Shown here: positions 34,923-45,120 of the stretch, piece by piece
Numbering within the stretch: position 1 is the stretch's first letter
How the letters are laid out: the number at the start of each line of letters is the position of its first letter
Assembly (NCBI GenBank): GCA_021647505.1
Contig: JAKIUN010000003.1
Span: 43,759 to 107,758, forward strand
Reading direction: 5' to 3'
DNA length: 64,000 bases
DNA from: Gammaproteobacteria bacterium
GTDB taxonomy: Bacteria; Pseudomonadota; Gammaproteobacteria; SZUA-152
The notes under the pieces: generated by a model
Database searches by the model: none
The model's input: the letters and a program-made list of their open reading frames with translations, nothing else
Told to the model about the DNA's origin: nothing
Translations under genes and position numbers: made by a program

Positions 34923-36077
34923 ATGGAGGCTGAATTGAACGCCGCCCTGATTGAGCTCCGGACGCAGGCGCTGTACCGTTCGCGGCGAGTGGTGGACGGG
35001 CCGCAGGCCCCGCAACAGGTCATCGATGGGCGAGAGGTGCTGAGTTTTTGCAGCAACGACTATCTGGGCCTGGCCAACCACCCCGAGGTGATCGCCGCTC
35101 TGCAGCGCGGCGCTGATGACTATGGTGTCGGTGCCGGTGCGGCACACTTGATCAACGGCCATTCACGCGCCCACCATGTCCTCGAAGAAGCACTGGCCGA
35201 ATTTACCGGCTACGAACGTGCACTGTTGTTTTCCACCGGCTACATGGCCAACCTCGGTGTTATCACCGCCCTGCTGGGCAAGGCCGATGCGGTGTTCGAA
35301 GACCGTCTCAATCATGCCTCGTTGATTGACGCTGGTCGGTTGTCCGGCGCTCGCCTGCGGCGTTATCGGCATGTTGATCCTTCATCGTTAGACGGATGGT
35401 TGGGCAAACACCCGCAGGGCCGCCGCTTGGTTGTTACCGACGGTGTCTTCAGTATGGATGGCGATCTCGCCCCGCTACCCGCGCTGGCGGCATCGGCGGC
35501 ACGCAACAAGGCCTGGCTGATGGTGGATGATGCTCATGGCTTGGGTGTGCTGGGGCGCCAGGGCCGTGGCACACTGGATCATTTCGGCATGGATGCCTGC
35601 GAGGTGCCGGTCTTGATGGGTACCCTCGGCAAGGCTTTCGGTACCAGCGGTGCCTTTGTCGCCGGCAGTGAAGCCCTGATCGAAACCCTGATCCAGCAGG
35701 CGCGCAGCTATATCTACACCACCGCCCTGCCCCCGGCGCTGGCCGAAGCCACGTGTACCAGTCTGCGCCTGTTGCAGCGTGGCGAGGGGCGGCGCGAGCG
35801 TCTGGCGGCCTTGATCCAGCGCTTCCGTCACGGTGCCGGGCAGTTGGGTCTGGAGCTGATGGTATCGGAGACGCCTATCCAGCCCATCGTCATGGGCGAG
35901 ACGGCACGGGTGGTGGCCGTCAGCGAGGCACTGTTGCGGCGCGGCATTCTCGTCACCGCCATTCGTCCACCCACTGTGCCTGCGGGCAGCGCACGGCTGC
36001 GTGTGACCCTGTCGGCGGCGCACAGTGAAACACAGGTCGACCGGCTGCTTGACGTGCTTGGCGAAGTGGCCGCATGA
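34923..36077 (+). CDS. bioF: 8-amino-7-oxononanoate synthase
   Basis: PLP enzyme joining pimeloyl-ACP and alanine. 384 aa. [46 protein letters not shown] and the PLP-lysine motif [14 protein letters not shown] are in place. Starts 11 bp after bioB and overlaps bioH by four bases. Confidence 0.96.
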   Translation: MEAELNAALIELRTQALYRSRRVVDGPQAPQQVIDGREVLSFCSNDYLGLANHPEVIAALQRGADDYGVGAGAAHLINGHSRAHHVLEEALAEFTGYERALLFSTGYMANLGVITALLGKADAVFEDRLNHASLIDAGRLSGARLRRYRHVDPSSLDGWLGKHPQGRRLVVTDGVFSMDGDLAPLPALAASAARNKAWLMVDDAHGLGVLGRQGRGTLDHFGMDACEVPVLMGTLGKAFGTSGAFVAGSEALIETLIQQARSYIYTTALPPALAEATCTSLRLLQRGEGRRERLAALIQRFRHGAGQLGLELMVSETPIQPIVMGETARVVAVSEALLRRGILVTAIRPPTVPAGSARLRVTLSAAHSETQVDRLLDVLGEVAA

Positions 36078-36871
36078 ACGATTCCCGGTTGTTTGACAAA
36101 TTGTTTTGCAAAATGCAGGGCAGCGGGCCGGATCTGGTGTTGCTGCATGGCTGGGGCATGAATGCCGATATCTGGGATGGCGTTGTGCCCATGTTGGCAA
36201 AACAGCACCGTGTCACCGGTGTGGATCTGCCAGGTCATGGTCGAAGCGGTGATCCGGGGAGTGACTATTCACTGCCGGCGCAGGCGAAAAAGATCGCGGA
36301 AATCCTGCCGGCAGGATCCATTCTTGTCGGCTGGTCGCTGGGCGGCCTGTTGGCGCTCCAGGTGGCGTTGGATTTTCCCCGGCGCATCAAGGCACTGGTG
36401 CTGGTGGCCAGCAGTCCCCGCTTTGTGCGCGCGGGCGACTGGCCCGATGCCATGGATGGTGACGTGCTGCGAGGTTTTGCCAATGAGTTGCAAAGCGATT
36501 TCACAAAGACCATCAAGCGTTTTCTGGCGATACAGGTACTGGGTAGTGAACATGCGCGTGAAGAACTACGCTGGCTGCGCGAGCGGGTATTTGCCCATGG
36601 TGAGCCGGATCGCAAGGCGTTGGCCAGCGGGCTGGATATTCTCATGACGGCCGATTTTCGTGACCGCCTGCCACAGCTACAGTGCCCGACACTGTTGATG
36701 AGCGGTGAGCGTGACACGCTGTTTCCCGTGCAGGCGGCGCGGCGCACCCAGGCCCTGCTGGCCGATGCAGCCTTGCATGTTATACAGGGCGCCGGCCATG
36801 CGCCGTTTCTGTCGCACCCTGAAGAGTTTGTCTGCGTACTGCAGGAGTTTCTGGATAATGACAACTGGTGA
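36074..36871 (+). CDS. bioH: Pimeloyl-ACP methyl ester carboxylesterase
   Basis: Alpha/beta hydrolase that removes the methyl group after pimeloyl-ACP is complete. 265 aa. [17 protein letters not shown] (oxyanion region), nucleophile elbow [11 protein letters not shown], Asp in [11 protein letters not shown] and His in [14 protein letters not shown] form the catalytic set. Overlaps both neighbours by four bases, so translation is coupled. Confidence 0.95.
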   Translation: MNDSRLFDKLFCKMQGSGPDLVLLHGWGMNADIWDGVVPMLAKQHRVTGVDLPGHGRSGDPGSDYSLPAQAKKIAEILPAGSILVGWSLGGLLALQVALDFPRRIKALVLVASSPRFVRAGDWPDAMDGDVLRGFANELQSDFTKTIKRFLAIQVLGSEHAREELRWLRERVFAHGEPDRKALASGLDILMTADFRDRLPQLQCPTLLMSGERDTLFPVQAARRTQALLADAALHVIQGAGHAPFLSHPEEFVCVLQEFLDNDNW

Positions 36872-37701
36872 ATAGTCAGACTTTATTACATAAGCGCAGT
36901 CTGCGTAATGCCTTTGACCGCGCCGCCGAACGATACGATGACGTGGCCGTGTTGCAGCGTGAAGTGGGCGAGCGCATCATGCAGCGCTTGCAGTTGGTGC
37001 GGATTGCGCCACAGACCATTCTCGATGTGGGCGCAGGCACCGGTGTGTTCAGCCTAGCACTGAGCCAGCGCTACAAAAAATCACGTGTGCTGGCAGTGGA
37101 TATCGCTCCGCGCATGCTATTACAGGCACGCAAGCGCAAGGGCTGGTTCAGTCGCCAGAGTTTTATCTGTGGTGACGCTGACAGCCTGCCCATTGCTTCC
37201 GCCAGCATCGACTTGGTTTTTTCCAATTTCACCCTACAGTGGTGCGGCGAGCCGGATCAGGCCTTTGCGGAATTCCGCCGGGTGCTGAAACCGGGCGGCC
37301 TGCTGATGTTTTCCACCCTCGGCCCGGATACCCTGAAAGAGCTGCGGCAAAGCTGGCAGGCCGTGAATACCGCGCCGCACGTGCATGACTTCATCGATAT
37401 GCATGATGTGGGGGATGCCCTGTTACGGGCGGGGCTGAGCGACCCGGTGATGGATATGGAGAGCTTTACCCTCGCCTATGACAATGCCATGCAGCTGATG
37501 CGCGAACTGAAAATCATTGGTGCGCATAATGCCGCCATCGACCGCCCGCAGGGCCTGACGGGAAAAGGCAGCCTGAAAAAAATGCTATCTGCTTACGAAG
37601 ACCTGCGCCGTGATGGCGTATTACCAGCCACCTATGAAGTGGTCTATGGACATGCCTGGGGGCCGCTGGCAGGCAACGAAATCCGGGTGTCATTTCCCTG
37701 A
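36868..37701 (+). CDS. bioC: Malonyl-ACP O-methyltransferase
   Basis: Starts biotin synthesis by methylating malonyl-ACP with SAM. 277 aa beginning at GTG 36868, which overlaps the bioH stop. SAM motif ILDVGAGTGVFSLALSQ, then VLAVDIAPRML, DSLPIASASIDLVFSNFTLQW and FRRVLKPGGLLMFSTLGPDTL, all as in BioC. Overlaps bioD by one base. Confidence 0.95.
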   Translation: MNSQTLLHKRSLRNAFDRAAERYDDVAVLQREVGERIMQRLQLVRIAPQTILDVGAGTGVFSLALSQRYKKSRVLAVDIAPRMLLQARKRKGWFSRQSFICGDADSLPIASASIDLVFSNFTLQWCGEPDQAFAEFRRVLKPGGLLMFSTLGPDTLKELRQSWQAVNTAPHVHDFIDMHDVGDALLRAGLSDPVMDMESFTLAYDNAMQLMRELKIIGAHNAAIDRPQGLTGKGSLKKMLSAYEDLRRDGVLPATYEVVYGHAWGPLAGNEIRVSFP

Positions 37702-38408
37702 TGGCCGGTATCTTTGTCACCGGCACCGATACCGATGTCGGCAAGACGCACATTGCGCTGGGGCTGATGGCGGCGCTACAGCAGCGGGGTTTGTGCGTTG
37801 CTGCCATGAAGCCGGTGTCGGCGGGTTGCGAGCTGGATGGCAGTGACGGCGATCAAGGCTTGCGTAATGACGATGCCCTGCAGTTGTCGGCGCAGTCGTC
37901 GGTTGCTATCCCCTACCGGACGCTGAATCCCTACGCCTTCGAGCCCGCCATTGCCCCGCACATTGCCGCACAGGTGGTGGGCGTGACCATGCAGCTGGGA
38001 GTGTTGGAGCGTGCCTGCGCGGAGATCGAAAATCAGGCCGACGTGGTGGTGGTCGAAGGCGCCGGCGGCTGGCTGGTGCCGGTCAATGCGCGGCAGACAC
38101 TGGCGGATTTGGCCGTGGCGCTGAGATTTCCGGTAGTGCTGGTGGTGGGGATACGTCTGGGCTGTCTGAATCATGCCCTGCTGAGTGCCGAGAGCATTCG
38201 CGCCCGTGGCCTGACGCTGGCGGGCTGGGTGGCCAACGAGATATCGACGCAGGTCGTTTGTGTCGAGGAAAACATCACCGCCCTGTCGCAGCGCCTGCTG
38301 GCGCCGTTATTGGGGCGCATACCCTACGACAGACAGGCTGGCGCCGAGCGCACGGCCGCCAGCCTGGACGTTGGCCCGTTGCTTGAATCTATTTCCGTAA
38401 AACCATAA
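37701..38408 (+). CDS. bioD: ATP-dependent dethiobiotin synthetase
   Basis: Closes the ureido ring of dethiobiotin with CO2 and ATP. 235 aa. P-loop FVTGTDTDVGKTHIALGL, MKPVSAGC, VVVEGAGGWLVPVN and LRFPVVLVVGIRLGCLNHALLS are typical. Last gene of the bio operon; bioA, which feeds it, is not in this window. Confidence 0.96.
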   Translation: MAGIFVTGTDTDVGKTHIALGLMAALQQRGLCVAAMKPVSAGCELDGSDGDQGLRNDDALQLSAQSSVAIPYRTLNPYAFEPAIAPHIAAQVVGVTMQLGVLERACAEIENQADVVVVEGAGGWLVPVNARQTLADLAVALRFPVVLVVGIRLGCLNHALLSAESIRARGLTLAGWVANEISTQVVCVEENITALSQRLLAPLLGRIPYDRQAGAERTAASLDVGPLLESISVKP

Positions 38409-38412
38409 AAAA

Positions 38413-38440
38413 ACGGCGGCGTCACAGTCGGCGCCGCCGT
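38413..38440 (-). terminator. Terminator for the DUF481 gene, possibly bidirectional
   Basis: Nine-base stem acggcggcg/cgccgccgt with a ten-base loop. On the reverse strand it is followed by seven T residues (aaaaaaa at 38406-38412 on the top strand), 20 bp after the DUF481 stop. On the forward strand, after bioD, the following bases are not T-rich. Confidence 0.85.
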
Positions 38441-38458
38441 CTTCCATCCCTCTGCTGA

Positions 38459-39190
38459 CTACTTGCCGAAGTTGTAGAGCAGAGCAATAGCGACTTCGTC
38501 ATCGACCTTTTCTTTGCCTGCTGGAACCACGGAAGAGTGGCGCAGGGTGTAGCTGATCTTGGTGTGTAGATTACCGGCGATCTGCGCAGTAAGGGCGGTA
38601 ACAGAACGGGTCACGGCGCCGCCCTTGTCCCGGTCGCCGATTTCCGTGGTGAGATCCTCGGTGAACTTGGTGGTCTTGCTCACGTTCCACAACAGCTTGA
38701 GGGCGCCGCGAACGGTGAATTCATCCTCGGTTTTCTCGGGAGTTGTATCGGTGCGCTTGATCTGGTTTTGCCGTGCGCCGGGTGCAACCTCGAGATCCAG
38801 CGTCACCTTGTCGTTTTGTACCACGCGGTGACCGTAACCGATATTGGCCGTGGCGCGGTATTCATAGCCGCTGAAGCGGTCGGCTTCGTAGCCGAGGAAA
38901 CCAAAGAAGTAGCCGCGTTCCGTGATCTTATAGTTGCTTTGGCCGTTGGCAAGGTAGCGCTCGGCGTTGGTGCTGCCGTCGTTGGAAGTGTTAAGGGCCT
39001 CGATGACCAATGTATTTCGCCATTTGTCGAGCTCCTGCTCGGCCTTGGCCTTGGCATTGATGGTAGAGGTATCGGTGTTGCCACCGGTCTTTACGTAGCC
39101 GAGTTCGGCCTCGCCCTTCCAGTCCGCACTGGCAAGGCCCGGTGCAAGACAGGCGGTCAGAATAGCGATGGAAAGAGAATTTCTGTTCAT
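38459..39190 (-). CDS. DUF481 family outer membrane protein
   Basis: 243 aa from ATG 39190, preceded by AAGGATCGAAC; the track start 28 codons upstream runs into pyrE. Signal peptide SIAILTACLAPGLASA. The body, starting DWKGEAELGYVKTGGNTDTST, is the DUF481 beta-barrel (YdiY-like, 'salt-induced outer membrane protein'), with repeated alternating strands and a C-terminal aromatic (LLYNFGK). Function unproven. Confidence 0.88.
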   Translation of the reverse strand: MNRNSLSIAILTACLAPGLASADWKGEAELGYVKTGGNTDTSTINAKAKAEQELDKWRNTLVIEALNTSNDGSTNAERYLANGQSNYKITERGYFFGFLGYEADRFSGYEYRATANIGYGHRVVQNDKVTLDLEVAPGARQNQIKRTDTTPEKTEDEFTVRGALKLLWNVSKTTKFTEDLTTEIGDRDKGGAVTRSVTALTAQIAGNLHTKISYTLRHSSVVPAGKEKVDDEVAIALLYNFGK

Positions 39191-39263
39191 GTTCGATCCT
39201 TGGGATAAATGGTCGGATTCAGGAGATGCCACGGGACGGATTATAGCCTGACTGGATTTAGCC

Positions 39264-39905
39264 TTACACACCATATTGCGTGCGATAGGCGCGAATAGCG
39301 GCCAAATATTCTGTCATATCTGTCGACTTGCCCAGATATTCTACCAGATTGCCCAATTGCACGATGCTGGCCACCCTGAGCCCATAGTCGCGCTCCACTT
39401 CCTGGATCGCCGACGTCTCGCCTCGACCACGTTCCTGCCGGTTCAGTGCGATGACCACTCCTGCCGGTGTGGCGCCGCTGGCCTGGATGATGTCCACAGA
39501 TTCGCGTACCGAGGTGCCGGCAGAGATGACATCGTCGATGATCAGCACACGGCCTGCGAGTGGTGCGCCGACGATGATGCCGCCCTCGCCGTGATCCTTG
39601 GCTTCCTTGCGATTGAAGGCATAGGGCAGGTCACGGTGGTGGTGATCGGTCAGTGCGATGGCCAATGCTGCGGCCAGCGGGATGCCCTTGTAGGCGGGGC
39701 CGTAAATCATGTCGAACTCGATGCCGGAATCCATTACCGCCTGTGCGTAATAGCGGCCGAGACGCGCCAGACTGCTGCCGGTATTGAACAGGCCACTGTT
39801 GAAGAAATAGGGACTGAGGCGGCCGGACTTGAGGGTGAATTCACCAAAGCGCAGCACGCCCACGTCGATGGCAAAATCGAGAAATTCACGTTGATAGTCT
39901 TGCAT
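39264..39905 (-). CDS. pyrE: Orotate phosphoribosyltransferase
   Basis: Makes OMP in pyrimidine synthesis. 213 aa from ATG 39905 ([18 protein letters not shown]); the track extends far upstream without homology. [35 protein letters not shown] and the PRPP loop [18 protein letters not shown] are all present. Divergent from an exonuclease III-like gene, the same arrangement as pyrE-crc in Pseudomonas. Confidence 0.96.
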   Translation of the reverse strand: MQDYQREFLDFAIDVGVLRFGEFTLKSGRLSPYFFNSGLFNTGSSLARLGRYYAQAVMDSGIEFDMIYGPAYKGIPLAAALAIALTDHHHRDLPYAFNRKEAKDHGEGGIIVGAPLAGRVLIIDDVISAGTSVRESVDIIQASGATPAGVVIALNRQERGRGETSAIQEVERDYGLRVASIVQLGNLVEYLGKSTDMTEYLAAIRAYRTQYGV

Positions 39906-40047
39906 GGTGGCCTGTCCATAGTGAGATGAAGGAAATACGGCGTATTCTAGCGCAAGTCGCCCTGCCCCGGTGGTCCGTTGCGATATCTCTTCAGGGTATT
40001 TCTCTACGGTATACTGGCGCGTTTTGTCGCATCGACCGGAGAGCTTC

Positions 40048-40842
40048 ATGAAAGTCATTACCGCCAACGTCAACGGCATACGCGCCGCCGCTAAAAAGGG
40101 TTTCTTTGACTGGCTTGCCCGGCAGGATGCCGATGTTGTCTGCATTCAGGAAACCAAGGCCCAGGAGCACCAGTTGGAGGCCGAGCACTTTTATCCTCAT
40201 GGTTACCATTGCTATTACGTGGATGCGGAAAAAAAGGGCTATAGCGGCGTGGCCATCTACGCCAAAAAAAAGCCACTGAAGGTTATTACCCAGCTGGGAG
40301 AAGGCTTCGAGGACATGGACGCCGAGGGGCGTTTCGTCCAGGCCGACTTCGACAGCGACATGGGCAAACTCAGCATCGTGTCGCTCTACCTGCCCTCGGG
40401 TTCCAGCAAGGAAGAGCGACAGCAGATAAAGTTTAGTTTCATGGAGCGCTTCACCGAAAGGCTCAGGGCCATGCGTCGCAAGCGCAGTGAATTCATTATT
40501 TGCGGTGACTGGAACATCGTGCACAAGGAAATCGACATCAAGAACTGGAAGAGCAACCAGAAAAATTCCGGCTGCCTGCCGGAAGAGCGTGCCTGGCTGG
40601 ATGAAGTATTCGGGCCACTGGGTTTCGTCGATGCCTTTCGCGTGGTGAATCCGGCGCCCAGTCAGTACACCTGGTGGTCAAACCGCGGCCAGGCCTGGGC
40701 CAAAAATGTGGGCTGGCGCATTGATTATCAGGTTATCACTCCGGGGCTGAAGGAGCGTGTCGAGGCCGTGGAAATCTACAAAGAAGAGCGCTTTTCCGAT
40801 CATGCGCCGCTGATCATTGAGTATGCAGTAAAAATACAGTAA
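40048..40842 (+). CDS. Exonuclease III family protein, Crc-like by position, catalytic residues intact
   Basis: 264 aa from ATG 40048, following [67 protein letters not shown] and [12 protein letters not shown] follow the Crc branch closely (IDIKNW, LGFVDA, WR.DY). In Pseudomonas Crc the catalytic residues are changed, as I recall them; here Glu in QETKA, Asp/Asn in GDWNI and Asp/His in SDHAP are all intact, so this should be an active AP endonuclease/3' exonuclease. A second, ordinary xthA is at 49692. Confidence 0.85.
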   Translation: MKVITANVNGIRAAAKKGFFDWLARQDADVVCIQETKAQEHQLEAEHFYPHGYHCYYVDAEKKGYSGVAIYAKKKPLKVITQLGEGFEDMDAEGRFVQADFDSDMGKLSIVSLYLPSGSSKEERQQIKFSFMERFTERLRAMRRKRSEFIICGDWNIVHKEIDIKNWKSNQKNSGCLPEERAWLDEVFGPLGFVDAFRVVNPAPSQYTWWSNRGQAWAKNVGWRIDYQVITPGLKERVEAVEIYKEERFSDHAPLIIEYAVKIQ

Positions 40843-40937
40843 GGCAAAAGCGATAGGTGAGTTTAACCTGACCGGTTTTTTAAAAAGGTTAAAGGCTTTG
40901 CAACAGAGGTTGGAGCTTGAGGGGGGGAGAGTGACCT

Positions 40938-42317
40938 CTACGGATTTAAACGAGCTTCCAGCAGATCACGATAATCCCTTATTCGCGTCACGTAGCGCAC
41001 CGGCTCATTGCCACGCGCATAGCCATAGCGCAGGTCTTTGTGGTATTCCTTCTGGCTAAGCAGAGGCAGCACCTCTTTCATATCTGCCCAGCGTTGTGGG
41101 TTTTTGCCCAGCTTGCGGGCCAGTCCCTGGGCGTCGCGGAAATGACCGCGCCCGACATTGTAGGCGGACAGCGCCAACCAGGTGCGGTCGGGTTCGGTGA
41201 CATCTTCGCCGATCATGTCGAGCATGCGACGCAGATAGATGGCGCCGGCAAAGATATTCTGTTCGGCATCCAGCCGGCTGGTGACGCCCAGTGAACGGGC
41301 CACGGGCTGAGTTAGCATCATCATGCCACGCACGCCGGTGGGACTCTTGGCTCGCGGATTCCAGTGAGATTCCTGATAGCTGACAGCCGCCAGCAAGGTA
41401 GGGGATATGCCCTGCTCTTTTGCCGCTGTTTCGAACATGACGCTATATTGCGGATAGCGTTTATCGATACGACGCAAAAAGCGCTTTACATCGACATAAT
41501 CGAACACTTCGACGAAGCCGAAATACTTTTCCTGCAAATGATCCAATGCAGAGAATTTATTAAACTCTTCAAACCATTGCGTGATGGCATTGTTGAGTTG
41601 TGGACTGTTTTTGGGGAACATCCAGGCGAGCTGGGAATTCGATGCCAGTGTATATTTGAGCGATAACTCAGGGTAATAGCGGCGATTGATGGCTGCTATG
41701 GTAGAGTCCGCGACCGTGCACTGGATTTTTTTCTGCCATACTTTTTTCATTAATTGCGGCGTCAGTAATCGCGTGTCAGTTTTCCAGTAGATGTCGGGAT
41801 ATTCGGTCTGCAGTTTTTCCAAGGTACGGATGTAACTGCTCTGCGCGGGAATAACAATCTCCAGCCCGGCAATGTCTCCGGCATCACCAACACGTTTGCT
41901 GTTGCGGTGGCAGATCAGTTCTTCATTAACCTCTTGATAGGCTGGGCCAAAATCAAAGTGTTTTTGCCGTTCTTTGGTGATGGTAATGCCTGCGGCGGCG
42001 ATGTGGCCCTCACCCTGCCGCAAGGCATTTATCACTTCTGGCAAGGAATCAAAAACTCGAAAATCGGGTTTTACACCGAGGCTTTTGGCAAAGGCACGCG
42101 CCATTTCGTACTCCGGGCCAGCCGGCTTGTCGTCGCGATCGAAGTAGTAGGCGGTGGGTTCGTTGGTGGTGAGGATCACCAGTTCGCCGTTGTTGCGGAT
42201 CTGTTCCAGCAATGGCCGGGGGGCTGGCGGTGGGGGTTTTTCGCTACAGGCTGCGAGTGAAAGACATAGAAGAAAAGGGAGCCAGCACCGGTGAACATGT
42301 CTCTTGTTCATCGGCAT
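40938..42317 (-). CDS. mltF: Membrane-bound lytic murein transglycosylase F
   Basis: 459 aa. Lipobox LSLAACSEK near the N-terminus, an SBP3-type regulatory domain (ELVILTTNEPTAYYFDRDD, GHIAAAGITITKERQKHFDFG), then a transglycosylase SLT domain with catalytic Glu in SYQESHWNPRAKSPTGVRGMM. MltF cleaves peptidoglycan at the outer membrane. Start may instead be the ATG two codons in (42311). The carbonic anhydrase gene lies 6 bp upstream on the same strand. Confidence 0.95.
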   Translation of the reverse strand: MPMNKRHVHRCWLPFLLCLSLAACSEKPPPPAPRPLLEQIRNNGELVILTTNEPTAYYFDRDDKPAGPEYEMARAFAKSLGVKPDFRVFDSLPEVINALRQGEGHIAAAGITITKERQKHFDFGPAYQEVNEELICHRNSKRVGDAGDIAGLEIVIPAQSSYIRTLEKLQTEYPDIYWKTDTRLLTPQLMKKVWQKKIQCTVADSTIAAINRRYYPELSLKYTLASNSQLAWMFPKNSPQLNNAITQWFEEFNKFSALDHLQEKYFGFVEVFDYVDVKRFLRRIDKRYPQYSVMFETAAKEQGISPTLLAAVSYQESHWNPRAKSPTGVRGMMMLTQPVARSLGVTSRLDAEQNIFAGAIYLRRMLDMIGEDVTEPDRTWLALSAYNVGRGHFRDAQGLARKLGKNPQRWADMKEVLPLLSQKEYHKDLRYGYARGNEPVRYVTRIRDYRDLLEARLNP

Positions 42318-42323
42318 ACGGCC

Positions 42324-42854
42324 TCAGCCCTGCTGGTGCTGATTCTTCAGTGCAACGTAATGCCGTGCTGAATACTCGATCCAGCGGCGTTCCTCTTCAG
42401 ACAAGACACGCACCTTGCGTACCGGACTGCCCAACCAAAGATAACCTCCTTCCAGCATTTTTCCCGGCGGCACCAGGCTGCCTGCGCCCAGCAAGACATA
42501 GTCCTCCAGTTCGGCGCCATCCATGATGGTGGAGCCCATACCGATGAGGCAGAGATCACCAATGGTGCAGCCATGCAGAATGACTTTGTGGCCGACGGTT
42601 ACATCTTTACCCACAAGCAATGGATGACCATCTGGCGCGTCCTCGTGTGGATGGGTGACATGCAGCACCGAGCCATCCTGGATATTGCTGCGTGCACCGA
42701 TACGGATGTGGTTGACGTCGCCACGCGCGACGCTCATGGGCCAAAGTGAGGCATCGGCGCCTAACTGGATGTCACCGATAATCAACGCGGAGCTATCGAC
42801 AAAGGCCCCCTCACCCAGCACCGGCGTTTTGCCCTGAAAGCTGCGAATATTCAT
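42324..42854 (-). CDS. Gamma-class carbonic anhydrase-like protein (YrdA)
   Basis: 176 aa left-handed beta-helix protein. ADASLWPMSVARGDVNHIRIG, SVLHVTHP, VTVGHKVILHGCTIGDLCLIGMG and GSPVRKVR are family hallmarks; the metal-binding His (GHKVILHG) are present. Members bind zinc or iron, but carbonic anhydrase activity is shown for only some. Sits between mltF and gorA on one strand with 6-bp gaps on each side. Confidence 0.93.
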   Translation of the reverse strand: MNIRSFQGKTPVLGEGAFVDSSALIIGDIQLGADASLWPMSVARGDVNHIRIGARSNIQDGSVLHVTHPHEDAPDGHPLLVGKDVTVGHKVILHGCTIGDLCLIGMGSTIMDGAELEDYVLLGAGSLVPPGKMLEGGYLWLGSPVRKVRVLSEEERRWIEYSARHYVALKNQHQQG

Positions 42855-42860
42855 GACACC

Positions 42861-44213
42861 TCAGCGCAGTGTGACCAACTCTTCCGAGCTGGTGGGGTGA
42901 ATGGCGACGGTGTTGTCGAAATCCTTCTTGGTCGCACCCATCTTGATCGCCACGGCGAAGCCCTGCAACATTTCGTCGACACCCTGGCCGATGAGGTGGC
43001 AGCCGACGACCCTCTCTTCCGCTCCCACGCATACCAGCTTCATGGCGGTACGCTGCTGGTTGGGACACAGGGCATGGTACATGCCGGTGAAGCGGGTCTG
43101 GTAGACCTTGACCGCTTCACCGTGTTTTTCACGTGCCTCGCCCTCGGTCAGGCCGATGGTAGCAATGGGTGGGTGGCTGAACATGACGGTGGGAATCAGG
43201 TCGTAGTCCAGCCTGCGCTCAGGCTGGTTGTTAAACAGGCGGTCGGACAGACGCCGCCCGGCGGCCACCGCCACCGGCGTCAATTGTGCGCGGCCGGTGA
43301 CGTCACCCACGGCGTAGACAGCGGGCACGTTGGTGTTCTGAAATTCATCGGTAGGAATATAGCCGTGCTCGTTGCTCTCGATACCGGCGCTATCCAGGGC
43401 TAGTGAGGCGGTGTTCGGTTCGCGACCGATGGCGCAGATCAGTGCGTCGTAGCCTTCCAGCTTGATGCCGCGCGCACAGTGAATATCGAGGCAGCCATCG
43501 GCGCGCTTTTCGACACGCTCGACGCTGATGGAGGGCATGATGTTGACCCCGGCATTGACCATTTCTTCCATCAGCGTCTCACGCAACATGGCATCGAAGC
43601 TGGACAGGAAGTGGTCGCGGCGCAGTAACAACGACACCTCGCTGCCGAGGCCGTTGAGCAGTCCGGCCAGCTCCACGGCAATGTAGCCCGCACCGATCAC
43701 CGCCACCCGTTTCGGCTGCGTTTTGAGGGCAAAAAAACCGTCGGAGGTGAGCATGTGCTCAGCGCCGGGAATGGTAGGAAGAATGGGTTTTCCACCGGGG
43801 GCGATAACGATGTGGTCGGCGGTATAGATTTCACCGTCGACGCTGACCGTGTGGGCATCGATGAAGCTGCCGGTGCCTTGCAGGTGATCGATATCGGAAT
43901 CGGCCAGATAGTTGCCGTACCAGTCGAGGATGCCCTGAATATAACCCTCACGCGCCTCCACCAACTTGCCCCAGTCGAAACCGCGCAGCTCGGCGTCAAA
44001 GCCGTAGCCACTGGCATTGTGAAGGGTCTCGGCAATGCCGGAGGCGAACCACATGACCTTCTTCGGTACGCAGCCCACATTGACACAGGTGCCACCCAGC
44101 TTATTGTTTTCGATGATGGCGGTCTTCCTGCCATATTCCGCTGCGCGCTCCGCCGCCGAGAGGCCGCCGCTGCCACCGCCGATACTGATGAGGTCATAAT
44201 GCGTGGTCATCAC
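42861..44213 (-). CDS. gorA: Glutathione-disulfide reductase
   Basis: NADPH-dependent flavoenzyme that regenerates glutathione. 450 aa. FAD motif [17 protein letters not shown], redox disulfide [21 protein letters not shown]-binding [34 protein letters not shown], and the C-terminal [12 protein letters not shown] with the catalytic His. Likely cotranscribed with the carbonic anhydrase and mltF. Confidence 0.95.
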   Translation of the reverse strand: MMTTHYDLISIGGGSGGLSAAERAAEYGRKTAIIENNKLGGTCVNVGCVPKKVMWFASGIAETLHNASGYGFDAELRGFDWGKLVEAREGYIQGILDWYGNYLADSDIDHLQGTGSFIDAHTVSVDGEIYTADHIVIAPGGKPILPTIPGAEHMLTSDGFFALKTQPKRVAVIGAGYIAVELAGLLNGLGSEVSLLLRRDHFLSSFDAMLRETLMEEMVNAGVNIMPSISVERVEKRADGCLDIHCARGIKLEGYDALICAIGREPNTASLALDSAGIESNEHGYIPTDEFQNTNVPAVYAVGDVTGRAQLTPVAVAAGRRLSDRLFNNQPERRLDYDLIPTVMFSHPPIATIGLTEGEAREKHGEAVKVYQTRFTGMYHALCPNQQRTAMKLVCVGAEERVVGCHLIGQGVDEMLQGFAVAIKMGATKKDFDNTVAIHPTSSEELVTLR

Positions 44214-44228
44214 TTATCCTTCTTTTTT

Positions 44229-44294
44229 GTAGGGTGGGCACCGCCCACCACTTAGCCGATGTTTGTTCGTTGGCAACGGACGGATCCACCCTAC
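44229..44294. repeat. Intergenic inverted repeat (gtagggtggg / ccaccctac)
   Basis: 66 bp with ends gtagggtgg and ccaccctac plus an internal gggcaccgccc hairpin. A related shorter version lies at 57588-57615. Such 'gtagggtgggc' units are widespread in intergenic DNA of gammaproteobacteria. Confidence 0.7.
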
Positions 44295-44352
44295 GAATTA
44301 CTGTTCACATCCACCCTCGCCTGCTCACTCAAGGCGGCGCCCTTCTCAAAGC

Positions 44353-45033
44353 CTATTCTTTCAAACGAATACTGAGCCGGCCGTCCTCAACACGGATCGC
44401 ATCCACGCCATCGGCGAATGCCGCCCAAAAACCACCTTGCTGCCCAAACTCCTGAACCAGGTCGATATTTTTCATATTCCCCAGCCAGGCATTGGGCACC
44501 GGCACACCCATCACACTGACGCCCTTGAGCACCACCACCGGCTGGCCATCATTAAACGCCAGCTCCACCCCGGCCTTCACCTTCAGTGTCTTGCCCCCCA
44601 GCACGGGAAAGTCCTCGTCCAGGGGCAGCAGGAGCTTGACACTGAGCAGATCGCTGGACAGGTCGATGGCCAGTTTTCGCGCCAGATCCGTATTGTTGGC
44701 CAGCAGGGCGTTCAGTTCCTTTTCCGTGAGGGCAATATCCCGGCTGGCGCCAACCTCGCTGTAAGCTTCGGGCTGCAAAGGCAGCGTCGCACCGGCCCGG
44801 CCCGGCGTGGTTTCCAGTCGCGACAGCTTGGCGTCCAGCACTTGGTTCTCTTCGGCCGACAGGATCACCGGCTTGAATTCATCGGGAAATACATAAACCG
44901 TCAGCACCCAGACCGAGACCACGGCACCGGTGATAATTGCCAGCAATACCATCAGCACAACATGCAGGCGGTCAAAGCGCCGTGGCCGTGGAGGATGTTC
45001 TGTGGGCTCTATTGATTGTGTCTCAGTCGTCAT
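44353..45033 (-). CDS. Single-pass membrane protein of unknown function
   Basis: 226 aa from ATG 45033 (MTTETQSIEPTEH). A Pro/Arg-rich cytoplasmic N-terminus, one transmembrane helix (VVLMVLLAIITGAVVSVWVLTVYVF), then a periplasmic domain of about 170 residues (ITLTEKELNALL-like, LSVKLLLPLDEDFPVLGGKTLKVKAGVEL). The pattern resembles the LCN-like or 'arginine N-succinyltransferase'-mislabelled proteins found beside other envelope genes; I do not recognise a named family. Stands between gorA and srkA on the same strand. Confidence 0.7.
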   Translation of the reverse strand: MTTETQSIEPTEHPPRPRRFDRLHVVLMVLLAIITGAVVSVWVLTVYVFPDEFKPVILSAEENQVLDAKLSRLETTPGRAGATLPLQPEAYSEVGASRDIALTEKELNALLANNTDLARKLAIDLSSDLLSVKLLLPLDEDFPVLGGKTLKVKAGVELAFNDGQPVVVLKGVSVMGVPVPNAWLGNMKNIDLVQEFGQQGGFWAAFADGVDAIRVEDGRLSIRLKE

Positions 45034-45120
45034 AGCCGTGTAGATATCCTCTCCCTCCCTCAAATCAAGCGTGGATGCTACCCAGCCATTCGTCGACCTA
45101 TACCCGCAGACGGATACCGG

